NCBI GenBank assembly: GCA_900756545.1 | Contig: CAAEKO010000002.1 | Location: 62,001-126,000, forward strand | Reading direction: 5' to 3' | DNA length: 64,000 nucleotides | DNA from: Clostridia bacterium | GTDB lineage: Bacteria > Bacillota > Clostridia > UBA1381 | In this document: piece after piece, positions 8,082 to 18,473 of the stretch | Numbering within the stretch: position 1 is the first letter of the stretch | Layout: each line of letters opens with the position of its first letter | Position numbers and translations under genes: made by a program | The notes under the pieces: generated by a model | Databases searched by the model: none | What the model was told of the DNA's origin: nothing | What the model saw: the letters and a program-made list of their open reading frames with translations, nothing else

Positions 8082-11000
8082 ATGATGAAAAGATTAGTCT
8101 CGGTAATACTGTCGGCGGCGATAATTTCTGGTTTGTTTAATATGGCCTTTAATTCGGTCTTTGCTGCGGTATCGGTAATTCAAGATGATTTTGAGGGATA
8201 TACAGATACCTCTGGATATGTAAAGCCGGATGGGTGGACATATTACGGCAATTCGTTTGAACCGTCAAAGGAGGATACATCATCAACGGTAAAAAGTATA
8301 GTGGAGGCTGATGGCAACCATTATCTTGAAATGACCAATGGAAACGGAAAGCTGCTCAGACTAGGCAGGGATTTTGCAAGTCTGAATGTAGGGACTGAAT
8401 ATGCGCTGCATTTCCGGGCAAAGGTAAACGAGACAAGCGAATGTGAAACCATTGTACTGAATATAGGCGGGCAGTCCGTACAGCCTATCATGTTTAAGGG
8501 CTCCGGTAAATTTTCACCCATCGGAGGAAAAGAGTCTCGTACGCCTGCCGGAGAGATCACTGCCTATACGCCGGACAAGTGGTATAATTTCGATATCGTA
8601 GGCAATAGCGGAATGCTTACGACCTATGTGGACGGCATAATGTGCGACAGTGCTGTTCTTACAGACATAAACGCTGGCATAAACGGCGGGCTGACGCGGG
8701 TGAGCTTTTCTCTGACGTCTACGCAGAAAATAACGCTCGGTGTAGACGATGTTGAGCTTTATACAGGGTGGGATGCACTCACAATAACGGAAGGAAATGC
8801 CCTTGATGGGGCAAAAAAGATAGATTGCAGTGTGCCGCTGATCTATGTGATGAATAATAGAATTGATCCGTCAACCGTCAGCAGTGTAACGTTGTCATCG
8901 GCTGAAACTGAGGTTGATGCTGAGGCAACGGTTGCAGACGATCTGAAAACTATTGTAGTTACGCCGTTGTCAGCGCTTAAACCGGGTACGAAATATACGG
9001 TAAATCTTTCAGGCGTAAAAGACCTTCTCGGAAATACATACAGCGGAAGTGTACAAAGCTTTACTACAAGTCAGGAAAATAAAATATTTGTATATGATTT
9101 TGAGAACTACGCCAGCACTACCGGTTACGAAAAGCCGTCAGAGCTCACGTATTACGGCGGGAGCTTTGTTCCGTCCAAAGAGAATATGACCAATACAATT
9201 AGCAGTGGTGTAGAAGACGGCAATCATTATGTTGAATTGAAAAAAGAAGGAATGGATAAGCTTTTCAGAGTGGGAAAAGACTTTAAGGAAGCAAACGTGG
9301 GTAAAAATTTTGCTGTTCATATGCGGGTAAGAGCTGGGCAGACGGCAGAGTGTTTGGGGATAACGCTCTCCTTTAATGTGGCGGATGAAACGTCCAGCAC
9401 CATGGTTGATATCCCCGTAGTATCCTTTAAAGGCTCTGGTAAATTTTCGCTGATCGGAGGAAGCGCCGACGGCGAGCCTGCCGGGCAATTCACTACATAT
9501 GATATCGGAACGTGGTATAATGTTGATATAACCGGAAAGGATGGAATTCTGACAACATATATAGATGGCGTGCTGTGTGACAGACGTGCTGCCGCGGATG
9601 TAAAACCGGGTGCGGCAGGCGGTCTCAGACGTGTAGCGTTTGACATAGGTTCGGCACAAACAGGAACATTTGATTTTGATGATATGGAGGTTTGGGGCGC
9701 ATACGACGAAGGCGTTGTTACAGCTTCAAGTGTACAAAACGGCGAGGTAGGTGTAAATATTGATTCCTCATTGACGGTTACTTTCAATAATAGAATGGAC
9801 CCTGAAACGCTTAGTAATATAACACTCAGTTCGGACAACGGAGGCACAGAGATAAAAACAACGCTCAGCACGGATATGAAAACGGTGACAATAACGCCTG
9901 AGAGCAGTCTTTATACGCTTACGGAATATACGCTCTCCTTGAACGAAATGAAAGACCTTACGGGATACGATGTATATGCTGAGGACATAACCTTTACAAC
10001 GGCGGCAAGGGCGTATGAGCCGGGGGCGGGTGAAAAGCTGATTATAGACGATAGCTTTGAAAATTACACCGACGGTACAGGATCAGGCATTCCGTCAGAC
10101 TGGACGCTGCATCCTAACAGCGCGGCCCTTGACAATGGGAATTTTGCTGTAAGAAGCGGTCTTGACAGCAATGGCAACAGGTATTTGAGCATGCGTGCAA
10201 AGGATCAGGCAGCGGGCTTTGTCAGGCTGTATCAGGAGATTTCGGACAATACAAACGACTATCTTTTGCATTACCGGGTAAAAGCAAATCAAACGCTTGA
10301 AACCTCGTGCGTTATTTTAAGAATAGTCGATGATAATACAGTTGAGTTTTCGCCGATACAGCTGAAATCCTCAGGAAAATTTTCTCCTATCGGCGGTAAA
10401 GCAGACAGACCAGCGGCGGGCGTTGTTCCGGCGTATACGCCGGAACAGTGGTATACAATTGACGTTGTATCCCGCACGGTCGGCGCCGACGCAAAAATTA
10501 CCACATATGTTGACGGGAAAATGGTTGACAGCGCTATGGTTTCGGAAATATGTACCCAAAGGCTTACAGGGCTAAGGAGGCTGTCTGTACAGCTTGCAAA
10601 GGGTGGATATACAGATTCCGAACTGGGCATTGATGATATAAAGCTTTATACCGCGTTTGAAGATATGAAGCTTGTATCCGGCAGCGTTCTTGACGGCGCA
10701 CAGAATGTAAGCGTGAGCGATAGCATATCCTATACATTCTCAAATATGATTGACTCTGAAACGATTGGCGGTATAGCTATAACGGATGAAAACGGAAGAC
10801 CGGCCAATATCACGGCACAATTGGCAGATGATTTAAAGACTGTTGTGCTCACAATCAATGAAGCGCTTTATCCGCTCAGCAGTTATACTGTTGATTTCAG
10901 CGGCGTTACAGATGTTTTAGGCGGAAGCCTTACAGGCTACAATAGCATAACATTTACAACGGAGTTTGGCAATCTGGCGAAGGCTGATGTGAACAACTGC

Positions 11001-12677
11001 GCACTTGAAAACGGTACGTTCACCGCTGATGTCACCTTTAGAAATATAACCGGGTCAGAGCAGAGCTTTAAAGGGATTGCCGTAATTTATAAAGTGGATA
11101 CACAGACGAAGGATGCTATTTTTGAAGCGGCTGAGACATTTGATCTGAAGCTCGGCGCACAAGAGAGCGAAACCAAAAAGGCGGAGCTTGGAGATGGTAC
11201 ACTTACAGGCGATAATTATACCTTTAAGGTGTTCTTGTGGGATTCGTTGAACGGAATGACGCCAATCGGCAACGCTAACGTAACGAATTATATAGGAGCC
11301 AAGATTGTGCTTCCTGAGGATTTTGGCGTACTTCCGTTTCAGGTTTACAGAACGGGAACAAGAACATATGCTCATACGGCGGCGCCAGAGGCCGTAATGG
11401 ATTTGTCGGATGCAGTTGAGGTGTTTGTTTCCCCGAAGGGTAGAACTAACAGTTCTGATGGAACGACGATACGGCTTGGGCTGGAGAAAAATGAGCCGAT
11501 CACCCCGGGGACGTTTGGACAGAATGTGGATGAAGGAAGATATGACACGACCAGCGGAACATATATTCTGACCTGTGTTGACGAAGTACTTGATAATTTG
11601 TCAATCAATCTGGAAAAGCACAGTAAAATCCATAATTTGTATATAAGAAGCGGTTCGTCTAAGGGGATTTCATGGGTAGGAAACATAGCTGATGCAGTTT
11701 GGTCGCCATATTCGGATACAGGTGTTTATACAGCGGATTTGAGCGCTAATGCAGAGGGGACGATTATGTATCCGGTCAATCTGACGGATGTTGATGAATA
11801 TGGAATGCCATCGGTATACTACCTTGCAGGGGATCTTGGAGCCTGCCTTGCATCGCCGGGGACATATGTGAGAGTGGAAAACACCCTTTATGTGAACCCT
11901 CTTCCAAACGAACACATGGAAAATCTGAAATACTTGTGGAAAAACGGCAGAGCAAGCTATGTTGATTATGGAAACGTAAACGTTATTATTGAAAATATGG
12001 GCTTTTTCGGTGGCTGCTACAGCTTCAAGCCCAATAGTACAGCTTCGGACTTTTATGTGTTTGGCTCAAAATTCTTCAGAGGAACAACGGACGCATTTGC
12101 AATCAGCGGAGCGTATTCGGCATATGTAATTGATTCGGTTGCAGCCTATGCAACTGCCGATGGTTTCAATTATCATGCATCGGATAACAACAGCAGAGCA
12201 GTAGAAATCAATTGTGTATCCTACTGTAACGGAACCAAATATCGTGTTGATATGGATACGGATAAGGGAGCAAATTCGAACAATGGCTCTACTGCACATA
12301 ACAGCATAAAAATGCTCAGAATAGGCGGCGTGTATCAATGGTGTGAGGGGCCGATCGTTGCGGATACTAACAATTGCTACAGCATCTCAATCGGCTGTAC
12401 GGCTGAAAATGTTTACGATACTACAACAGGAATCAAGGCGGCATATATGCTTTCTGATGCTGCGGCGCCGTCTACCGATAAGGAATATGTGCAGAAAAAA
12501 TACCTAGTAGATTGCTATGCAGGCGGTGAAAATCTGGCCCATGGATGTTACATCACCGTATCCGGTGGCAATGCCAGTGAAGAGGTATTTGTGCTGGGTC
12601 TTGACGGCGATACAAGGAGCAATACGGCATATGGACAAATTACCTGGGATGATATTATGTCGGGTGTATGGAAATAA
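8082..12677 (+). CDS. Giant secreted protein: three LamG-like/Ig-like modules plus beta-helix
   Basis: A 1531-residue exported protein starting at the ATG pair 8082/8085, preceded by AGAAAGGA. The first ~30 residues are a signal peptide. Three tandem modules of about 310 residues follow (near 36-328, 336-641 and 655-961). Each has a jelly-roll concanavalin/LamG-like part starting D(D/S)FENY and containing KGSGKFSPIGG, then an Ig-like Big_5 (PF13205) part with the D-PxT-YT-LSG pattern and a closing FTT strand. Residues ~966-1070 are a small beta domain ending VFLWDSLNGMTPI, seen in other clostridial glycan proteins. Residues ~1083-1531 resemble a right-handed parallel beta-helix, as in pectin-active lyases and hydrolases. 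The catalytic residues were not identified. Polygalacturonate/rhamnogalacturonan binding or cleavage is inferred from the locus. Confidence 0.75.
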   Translation: MMKRLVSVILSAAIISGLFNMAFNSVFAAVSVIQDDFEGYTDTSGYVKPDGWTYYGNSFEPSKEDTSSTVKSIVEADGNHYLEMTNGNGKLLRLGRDFASLNVGTEYALHFRAKVNETSECETIVLNIGGQSVQPIMFKGSGKFSPIGGKESRTPAGEITAYTPDKWYNFDIVGNSGMLTTYVDGIMCDSAVLTDINAGINGGLTRVSFSLTSTQKITLGVDDVELYTGWDALTITEGNALDGAKKIDCSVPLIYVMNNRIDPSTVSSVTLSSAETEVDAEATVADDLKTIVVTPLSALKPGTKYTVNLSGVKDLLGNTYSGSVQSFTTSQENKIFVYDFENYASTTGYEKPSELTYYGGSFVPSKENMTNTISSGVEDGNHYVELKKEGMDKLFRVGKDFKEANVGKNFAVHMRVRAGQTAECLGITLSFNVADETSSTMVDIPVVSFKGSGKFSLIGGSADGEPAGQFTTYDIGTWYNVDITGKDGILTTYIDGVLCDRRAAADVKPGAAGGLRRVAFDIGSAQTGTFDFDDMEVWGAYDEGVVTASSVQNGEVGVNIDSSLTVTFNNRMDPETLSNITLSSDNGGTEIKTTLSTDMKTVTITPESSLYTLTEYTLSLNEMKDLTGYDVYAEDITFTTAARAYEPGAGEKLIIDDSFENYTDGTGSGIPSDWTLHPNSAALDNGNFAVRSGLDSNGNRYLSMRAKDQAAGFVRLYQEISDNTNDYLLHYRVKANQTLETSCVILRIVDDNTVEFSPIQLKSSGKFSPIGGKADRPAAGVVPAYTPEQWYTIDVVSRTVGADAKITTYVDGKMVDSAMVSEICTQRLTGLRRLSVQLAKGGYTDSELGIDDIKLYTAFEDMKLVSGSVLDGAQNVSVSDSISYTFSNMIDSETIGGIAITDENGRPANITAQLADDLKTVVLTINEALYPLSSYTVDFSGVTDVLGGSLTGYNSITFTTEFGNLAKADVNNCALENGTFTADVTFRNITGSEQSFKGIAVIYKVDTQTKDAIFEAAETFDLKLGAQESETKKAELGDGTLTGDNYTFKVFLWDSLNGMTPIGNANVTNYIGAKIVLPEDFGVLPFQVYRTGTRTYAHTAAPEAVMDLSDAVEVFVSPKGRTNSSDGTTIRLGLEKNEPITPGTFGQNVDEGRYDTTSGTYILTCVDEVLDNLSINLEKHSKIHNLYIRSGSSKGISWVGNIADAVWSPYSDTGVYTADLSANAEGTIMYPVNLTDVDEYGMPSVYYLAGDLGACLASPGTYVRVENTLYVNPLPNEHMENLKYLWKNGRASYVDYGNVNVIIENMGFFGGCYSFKPNSTASDFYVFGSKFFRGTTDAFAISGAYSAYVIDSVAAYATADGFNYHASDNNSRAVEINCVSYCNGTKYRVDMDTDKGANSNNGSTAHNSIKMLRIGGVYQWCEGPIVADTNNCYSISIGCTAENVYDTTTGIKAAYMLSDAAAPSTDKEYVQKKYLVDCYAGGENLAHGCYITVSGGNASEEVFVLGLDGDTRSNTAYGQITWDDIMSGVWK

Positions 12678-12715
12678 CTTGACTGAATGTATTATATAAA
12701 GGACGGGGGCCTCTG

Positions 12716-15700
12716 ATGGGAAAAAGAGTATTCATTGTTATACTGATCATGTCATTTTTGATGGGCGCAATCAGCAGTGTATTTGGAAGCACCGGCAGCG
12801 TATATGTTGATTTTACGTTTGACGAGGCTGACGGTACAGGGCTTGTTGATATCAGCAAATTGTGGAGCTATCAAGGTGATTCAGCCTCGGCAAAGATCGT
12901 AAATGACGGTGAAAACGGTTATATGAAGTTTATGGCCGAGGATAAACTGTACCGTGCCACCTTTAACGCCGCGTCCTATAATATAACGGACAGTTATACA
13001 ATACAGACCAGAGTAAAGCTTTGTACGTCGGCATATAAGGTGATCAGAATACAGTATGCCAACAACGGGACGGATACCGATATTCTGTCGCTTGTTACTA
13101 CGGTGGATAATATGGGCGTGCCGATCCTGTACGACAGCATTAACGGCAAGGAGAATGTTCTGCTGAGATACCGCAGTGACCTTGACGTGCAGCAGGCTGA
13201 TGCGGATTGGCATACATACTGGTTTACCTATAATGCGCAGGCGAAAACTATGACGGTTATCATTGATGATTTGTCAAATATGTATATGTATTATGCGGAT
13301 ATGAATGGGAGTCCGGTTTCCAAGGTGACATTCGGCGGAAATGTAGATGAATATGGCAATGCCATGCTGCTTGATTATTTTAGAATATATGCTGGGGAGC
13401 CGGAACAGGTATTACCCTATAGGGGATATACATATTATGAGGATTTTGGTGGATACGCCGAAGGCGCTGATCTGATAAACAAGCCGATTTATACAAGAAG
13501 CAGTATTTTAGCAGCAGCGGCTGTTGATCCGCTTGATGCAGATAACCTGTGTGCGAAAATAGAAAGTACAGACGCTTCAGCAGCACAGAAATGCATAATC
13601 CCCTTTTTTAGGAAGTATACAGGAAAAGTAAATCTGGAGCTGAGAGTTCTTGTTAATGACTGCAGCTACAGGCATATTCCCACAATACGTTCGCAGATAA
13701 ATGATGAAATGCTTGTTGCGGTCACAAACACATCGGTCAGCGGCGATTGGTTTATGATTGGCAGCTCGACTTTATATGATGCAATAAAGCCGGGGCAATG
13801 GACCAAACTGCGTTATGAGTTTGATATGGATACAAAGGAATACAGTGTGTTTATAAACGACTGTGACTATTCCGTAAAGTCAGGTGTGCTTGAAAAAGGA
13901 GAGGATATTTCCGCAATATCTTTTACAGTATGGACTGACGATGCCGCAACACCAATATATATAGACGATATTTATGTATATGACGGCCTTGTGCCGCCGC
14001 GTACGGAGGAAGGCGGCTTTTCTGTTGCGGCGGCGGACGGGATCCGGATAGGCGAGAGCGATGGCATTTACCAATTAGCGGCGTTGCATGACGATGTTTC
14101 GGAGGTCGTATATAGGGCTGACAATATCAGAGATGCGGCATTGTACAGCGTACGGTTTCAAATTGGTCACGGCGGCGGAGGAAGCCGTAGTATTGTGCTT
14201 ATCAGCACAGACGGAACCGAGTTGTTAAATCTGCGGTTTGCGGAAAATTTGGTTTATGCAGACGGCACAGTGCTTTGCGGATACAGGGTTGACGGAGAGG
14301 ACAGTCCTGTAAAAGACCAAACTCGGCGGAATTATTATATAAGCATAGATACAATGAATAAGCGGTTGACTGTTTCGATGGACAATCTCGCGTATTCATA
14401 TACATCCGTGCTGCCAGGCGCTGCAGAGCTTAAACCGGACGCCTTGAAATTTGCTTTTGAGGCTCCGGTAGACGGGGGAAATGTGATGTATGCTTCGCAG
14501 CTGTGGATTGGCACCGGAACCCAGATTGTACCCGGACCCGAAGCAGAGCTATATTCGTATACCAATATGCTTGAAAACGGGGCCGAAAGGATCACATTTG
14601 ACGGGGAAAGCTATTACACAGTTGAAACAGATGGGGATATAAACTATATAAGTGCAGACCAAATATCAATCCCTCTGGGAAATTTTTATGAGGGCAGATT
14701 TGATATTATGCTCAAACTCTGCGGAAAAATGGAGGTTGCGTTTTATAACAGTGCAGGGCAGGCGGTGTATACATATATGCACACCGGCGGAGCATGGTGT
14801 AATGTGTTATTTGTATTTGATACAGAAGCAGAGACGGTAAAAATAAATGCAAATACATATGCGTGCCGCACAGAGGACATATCGTGCGTGGCTATCAGCG
14901 GCGGCAAGGTGCTTTTTGGCGGAATTGATATAAAAAAACAGATATATTATACGGTGGACGAGAAGGCAGCTCAGTCAGAGGCAGGAAGAGTTTTGTCAAC
15001 GTATTTGTTTGATTGTACAGACAGAACGCTTAAGCTTGCGCGCGGCGGTTACAGGTTTGAAAACACCGCCTCAAACACATACAAAAAGTTCAGGTTGAAT
15101 GGTATTAGCAATTTTGATTTTAACGGCTCCGGAAGTGAGTTCTGGGGAAAAGATGTTGTATCGGCAATCAGTCTTTCAGGCTGTGAAAATGTGAGTATTA
15201 AAAATATATCCATAGATTATGATCCCCTGCCGTTTACACAGGGAACCATCTGTGCGGTTGATGACAAAAATAAAACCTTTGATGTGGTGATTGACGAAGG
15301 GTATGCAAGCCCAGCGCACAACAGTGTGGACGGGAATTTCAGAATGATTTATTATAAGGCGGACAGCAGCGCACCGCTTCCCGTTACATCCTCGGATTAC
15401 GGGACAATAAAGGAACAGCTTGGTGAGAATATATTTCGTGTGGCGCCGAACTTTGAGGATGCATTTAAAAGCTATTCAAAGCTGAGCGTGGGTGACAGAT
15501 TTGTTTTCCGAACAGAACTGGGAGGAGCAAGTGCTGTTACGGTTCTGAGAAGTAAGCAATGCGCTTTTAAAAATATAAAAATATATACTTCACCATCGCT
15601 GTGTGTATATGAAACGGGCGGCTTTGGAGATCATTTATACGAAAACATAACGGTAACAAGACGACCAGGAACAGACCGGATGGTATCAAGCGCTGCGGAT

Positions 15701-17428
15701 GGCTTTCATTTCAGATCAGTGGGCAACGGAAGTACGCTTAAAAACTGCGAGGTCGGCTATACACTTGATGACTGCCTGAATTCATATGGTATTTTTGGAG
15801 TGGTTTATAAAAAAATTGACGACCGAACCTATATAGTAGGAGAGTGTAATCCCGATATTGCTCAAGGCAGCAGTATATCGTTTTATGACTGTATAAGCTG
15901 GGAGCCGAAGGCAAAAGCGATTGTGACCTCAGTTGAGGAAATTACTGATGAGGAAACTTTACAGAATGTTCAAAAATGTAGCGATGAAATCACCAAGCTT
16001 ACGGGAACTGCTTTATCCAGAAGCTACACTAGTGCATATAAGGTAACGTTTGACTCTGATATTGATGTACAGCATTTGGATTATGCAATGAGCGATTATT
16101 TGTGCGGCAGAGGACTCACGGTAACTAATTGCTATTTTCATGACTGCTATGTAAGGGGTGTGCTCCTGAGGAGTCCGGATTCAGTAATAGAGGGCTGTAT
16201 ATTTGAGAGAATTAATAACGGGGCTATTGTGCTTTTGCCTGAACGGCATTTCAATGAGGGACCATTTCCAGAAAATATTATAATCAGGAACAACACGATA
16301 AAGGACTCCTCCTATTGCAGATGGTCGTCCACCGAAGCGAGATACAGCGGTGTAATTCTGGCAGTAGGCTCTCCGGCAAGAGTCGTGTCGAATACGGCAA
16401 ATATGGCGGGGATAGAAATCAGCGGCAATAGAATAGAAAATTGCGGTGCAACACCAATTATGGTTTGTAATACAAAGGATTCGCGAATAAGCGGAAATAT
16501 AATAAAAGGTGCATATGCAGACGGCTATGATGGGCCAGAAAGCAGCTATTATACGAACTATATACAGCTTTACGGGATATATGCTCTGAATAATGATAAC
16601 CTGAGGATAAGCGGAAATACTTTTGAAAGCAGACCGGAATTTCTGCTGTCGGATGTTTATAATTCCGAAATGCTGCCGTTTGATATTCTTGACCGGGGAA
16701 CAGTATGGGATGCGGAGAATGCAGATATAGCATTTGAAAGAGCCAGAGCACATGATGTTGCCGCAGGCGGCAGTGTGTTTGTTATGAGACCAAAAGGCAA
16801 AGGAGAGGGAAGCGTCAGCGCTGCACTTGCGAAGCCTCTCAGAGATGACTTTCTTATTGAGTTTAACTGTTTCGGTACAGAAGATGATAGAAAAATAGAA
16901 TTCTTTGGCGCCGATTCGAAGCCTGTAATGATTTTTGAATATCAGAATAATGCATTCAGCCTAAACGGGGTCAGAGTGTATGCGGAAAGCTCTGCGGATA
17001 CAGTGCCGATGGCTTTCTATTATGATAAAAGTGAAAGCACCTATGCGTTATACAGACGTGGTACACCGATGCGGCAAGGAAATTTATCGGTGGGAGAAAT
17101 AACGGGAATCAGAATTTCGTCCTCTGATGAGATCGTATACAGCGCATTCCGGCTTTGGGAGCCGGCGACAGGCGTTGCTGTGACTATAGGCAATGGCGAG
17201 GCGAATATAATCAATACCAACGGTCAGATCTTAAGCGATGTGGATTTGTTTGCTGCGTGTATACAGGACGGGGTACTGAAAAGCGTTGACCATGTAAGCG
17301 CCGAACTTGAAAAGTATGCTACACGGGTAAAAATTGAAACAGATGGTGTGACGGATGTATACGTTTGGAAGAACATGCAGCCGCAGATGAAGAATACAAA
17401 GGACTTCTTTAGGACAGGTTCGCAGTAA
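12716..17428 (+). CDS. Giant secreted beta-helix protein with several LamG-like domains (GH110-like core)
   Basis: 1570 residues with an N-terminal signal peptide. About four LamG-like beta-sandwiches are visible (near 30-227, 241-424, 438-602 and 615-740). They are followed by a right-handed beta-helix core (about 760-1340) with SIDYDPLPFTQG, RPGTDRM, AADGFHF, YTLDDCLNSYG and many N-N-I turns. A further LamG-like domain and a C-terminal beta domain ending DVYVWKNMQ follow. The core is clearly paralogous to that of the protein at 19385 and resembles GH110-type (alpha-1,3-galactosidase) helices. Which residues are catalytic, and the substrate, are not known. The start 38 bp after the previous stop and the SD AAAGGA at 12698 suggest cotranscription. 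Confidence 0.72.
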   Translation: MGKRVFIVILIMSFLMGAISSVFGSTGSVYVDFTFDEADGTGLVDISKLWSYQGDSASAKIVNDGENGYMKFMAEDKLYRATFNAASYNITDSYTIQTRVKLCTSAYKVIRIQYANNGTDTDILSLVTTVDNMGVPILYDSINGKENVLLRYRSDLDVQQADADWHTYWFTYNAQAKTMTVIIDDLSNMYMYYADMNGSPVSKVTFGGNVDEYGNAMLLDYFRIYAGEPEQVLPYRGYTYYEDFGGYAEGADLINKPIYTRSSILAAAAVDPLDADNLCAKIESTDASAAQKCIIPFFRKYTGKVNLELRVLVNDCSYRHIPTIRSQINDEMLVAVTNTSVSGDWFMIGSSTLYDAIKPGQWTKLRYEFDMDTKEYSVFINDCDYSVKSGVLEKGEDISAISFTVWTDDAATPIYIDDIYVYDGLVPPRTEEGGFSVAAADGIRIGESDGIYQLAALHDDVSEVVYRADNIRDAALYSVRFQIGHGGGGSRSIVLISTDGTELLNLRFAENLVYADGTVLCGYRVDGEDSPVKDQTRRNYYISIDTMNKRLTVSMDNLAYSYTSVLPGAAELKPDALKFAFEAPVDGGNVMYASQLWIGTGTQIVPGPEAELYSYTNMLENGAERITFDGESYYTVETDGDINYISADQISIPLGNFYEGRFDIMLKLCGKMEVAFYNSAGQAVYTYMHTGGAWCNVLFVFDTEAETVKINANTYACRTEDISCVAISGGKVLFGGIDIKKQIYYTVDEKAAQSEAGRVLSTYLFDCTDRTLKLARGGYRFENTASNTYKKFRLNGISNFDFNGSGSEFWGKDVVSAISLSGCENVSIKNISIDYDPLPFTQGTICAVDDKNKTFDVVIDEGYASPAHNSVDGNFRMIYYKADSSAPLPVTSSDYGTIKEQLGENIFRVAPNFEDAFKSYSKLSVGDRFVFRTELGGASAVTVLRSKQCAFKNIKIYTSPSLCVYETGGFGDHLYENITVTRRPGTDRMVSSAADGFHFRSVGNGSTLKNCEVGYTLDDCLNSYGIFGVVYKKIDDRTYIVGECNPDIAQGSSISFYDCISWEPKAKAIVTSVEEITDEETLQNVQKCSDEITKLTGTALSRSYTSAYKVTFDSDIDVQHLDYAMSDYLCGRGLTVTNCYFHDCYVRGVLLRSPDSVIEGCIFERINNGAIVLLPERHFNEGPFPENIIIRNNTIKDSSYCRWSSTEARYSGVILAVGSPARVVSNTANMAGIEISGNRIENCGATPIMVCNTKDSRISGNIIKGAYADGYDGPESSYYTNYIQLYGIYALNNDNLRISGNTFESRPEFLLSDVYNSEMLPFDILDRGTVWDAENADIAFERARAHDVAAGGSVFVMRPKGKGEGSVSAALAKPLRDDFLIEFNCFGTEDDRKIEFFGADSKPVMIFEYQNNAFSLNGVRVYAESSADTVPMAFYYDKSESTYALYRRGTPMRQGNLSVGEITGIRISSSDEIVYSAFRLWEPATGVAVTIGNGEANIINTNGQILSDVDLFAACIQDGVLKSVDHVSAELEKYATRVKIETDGVTDVYVWKNMQPQMKNTKDFFRTGSQ

Positions 17429-17506
17429 GAATCAAATGAAAAGCAGGGCCATCGGCTAAAAAGTAGACAATTTGTACCTTAAAAACAGAAAGGAATGGTT
17501 ATAAGA

Positions 17507-18460
17507 GTGGCAAGGTTAGAAAAGAACAGCAAGTGCAGACCCAGAACGAAAAAAAATGACGGTATTCTTGGCGATATAAAAAAGAATTACGAACTGTACT
17601 TATTTGTTATTCCCGCAGTATTGGTAATGCTTGTATTTCATTATTTTCCGATATACGGCGTGCAGATTGCATTCAAGAATTTTTCGCCAGGGCTGGGGAT
17701 TTTAAAAAGTCCCTGGTGCGGTTTTGATAATTTTAAGGAATTTTTTAATTCATATCAATTTACCGACATATTGTGGAATACTATTAGCCTGAGTATGTAT
17801 GAGCTTTTTGTAGGGTTTCCGTTTCCTATATTACTTGCGCTGATGTTGAATCTTTTGCGTCAGCAGCGATATAAAAAGGTAATACAGATGGTAACGTATG
17901 CGCCCCACTTTATATCAACGGTTGTCATGGTTTCGATGATTACACTGTTTCTTGACCCCCAAGTGGGAATTATCAATAAAATCATCGCGGCACTTGGAGC
18001 TGAACCAATATCATTTATGTCATCAACAAAATGGTACAAGACAGTTTATGTGTTCAGCGGTATATGGCAGGGCTGCGGCTGGAGTTCTATTATATATTTT
18101 GCGTCCCTGAGCAGCGTAAGTCCTGACCTTCATGAGGCGGCAATCGTTGATGGCGCATCAAGGCTTGACAGAATATGGCATGTGGATATACCCTGCATAC
18201 TGCCAACGATTGTCATAATGCTGATCTTGCGATCAGGACAGATTTTGAATATTGGCTTTGAAAAATCATATCTTATGCAGAATTCGCTGAATCTGCCTGT
18301 TTCGAACGTAATATCAACATACGTTTATCAAACGGGCCTGCGGCAAAGCCGATATGATTATTCTACAGCGGTGGGACTATTTAATTCTGTTGTGAATATT
18401 ATTTTGCTGCTGACGGTAAACAAAATATCAAAAGCCGTTGGCGAAACAAGTCTTTGGTAA
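17507..18460 (+). CDS. lplB: ABC sugar transporter permease, LplB-like
   Basis: Inner-membrane permease of a CUT1-type ABC importer for oligosaccharides (317 residues, about six membrane segments). The cytoplasmic EAA loop, EAAIVDGASRLDRIWHVDIP, contacts the ATPase. PIYGVQIAFKNF near the N-terminus is typical of the LplB/YtcP group. The GTG at 17507 is preferred to the ATG at 17495, because AGGA (17491-17494) abuts the ATG but lies 12 nt before the GTG. No ATPase gene is present in the locus, as is common for CUT1 systems that share a general MsmK/MsmX-type ATPase. It is followed directly by the second permease. Confidence 0.9.
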   Translation: MARLEKNSKCRPRTKKNDGILGDIKKNYELYLFVIPAVLVMLVFHYFPIYGVQIAFKNFSPGLGILKSPWCGFDNFKEFFNSYQFTDILWNTISLSMYELFVGFPFPILLALMLNLLRQQRYKKVIQMVTYAPHFISTVVMVSMITLFLDPQVGIINKIIAALGAEPISFMSSTKWYKTVYVFSGIWQGCGWSSIIYFASLSSVSPDLHEAAIVDGASRLDRIWHVDIPCILPTIVIMLILRSGQILNIGFEKSYLMQNSLNLPVSNVISTYVYQTGLRQSRYDYSTAVGLFNSVVNIILLLTVNKISKAVGETSLW

Positions 18461-18473
18461 GGGGGAAGAGGAA

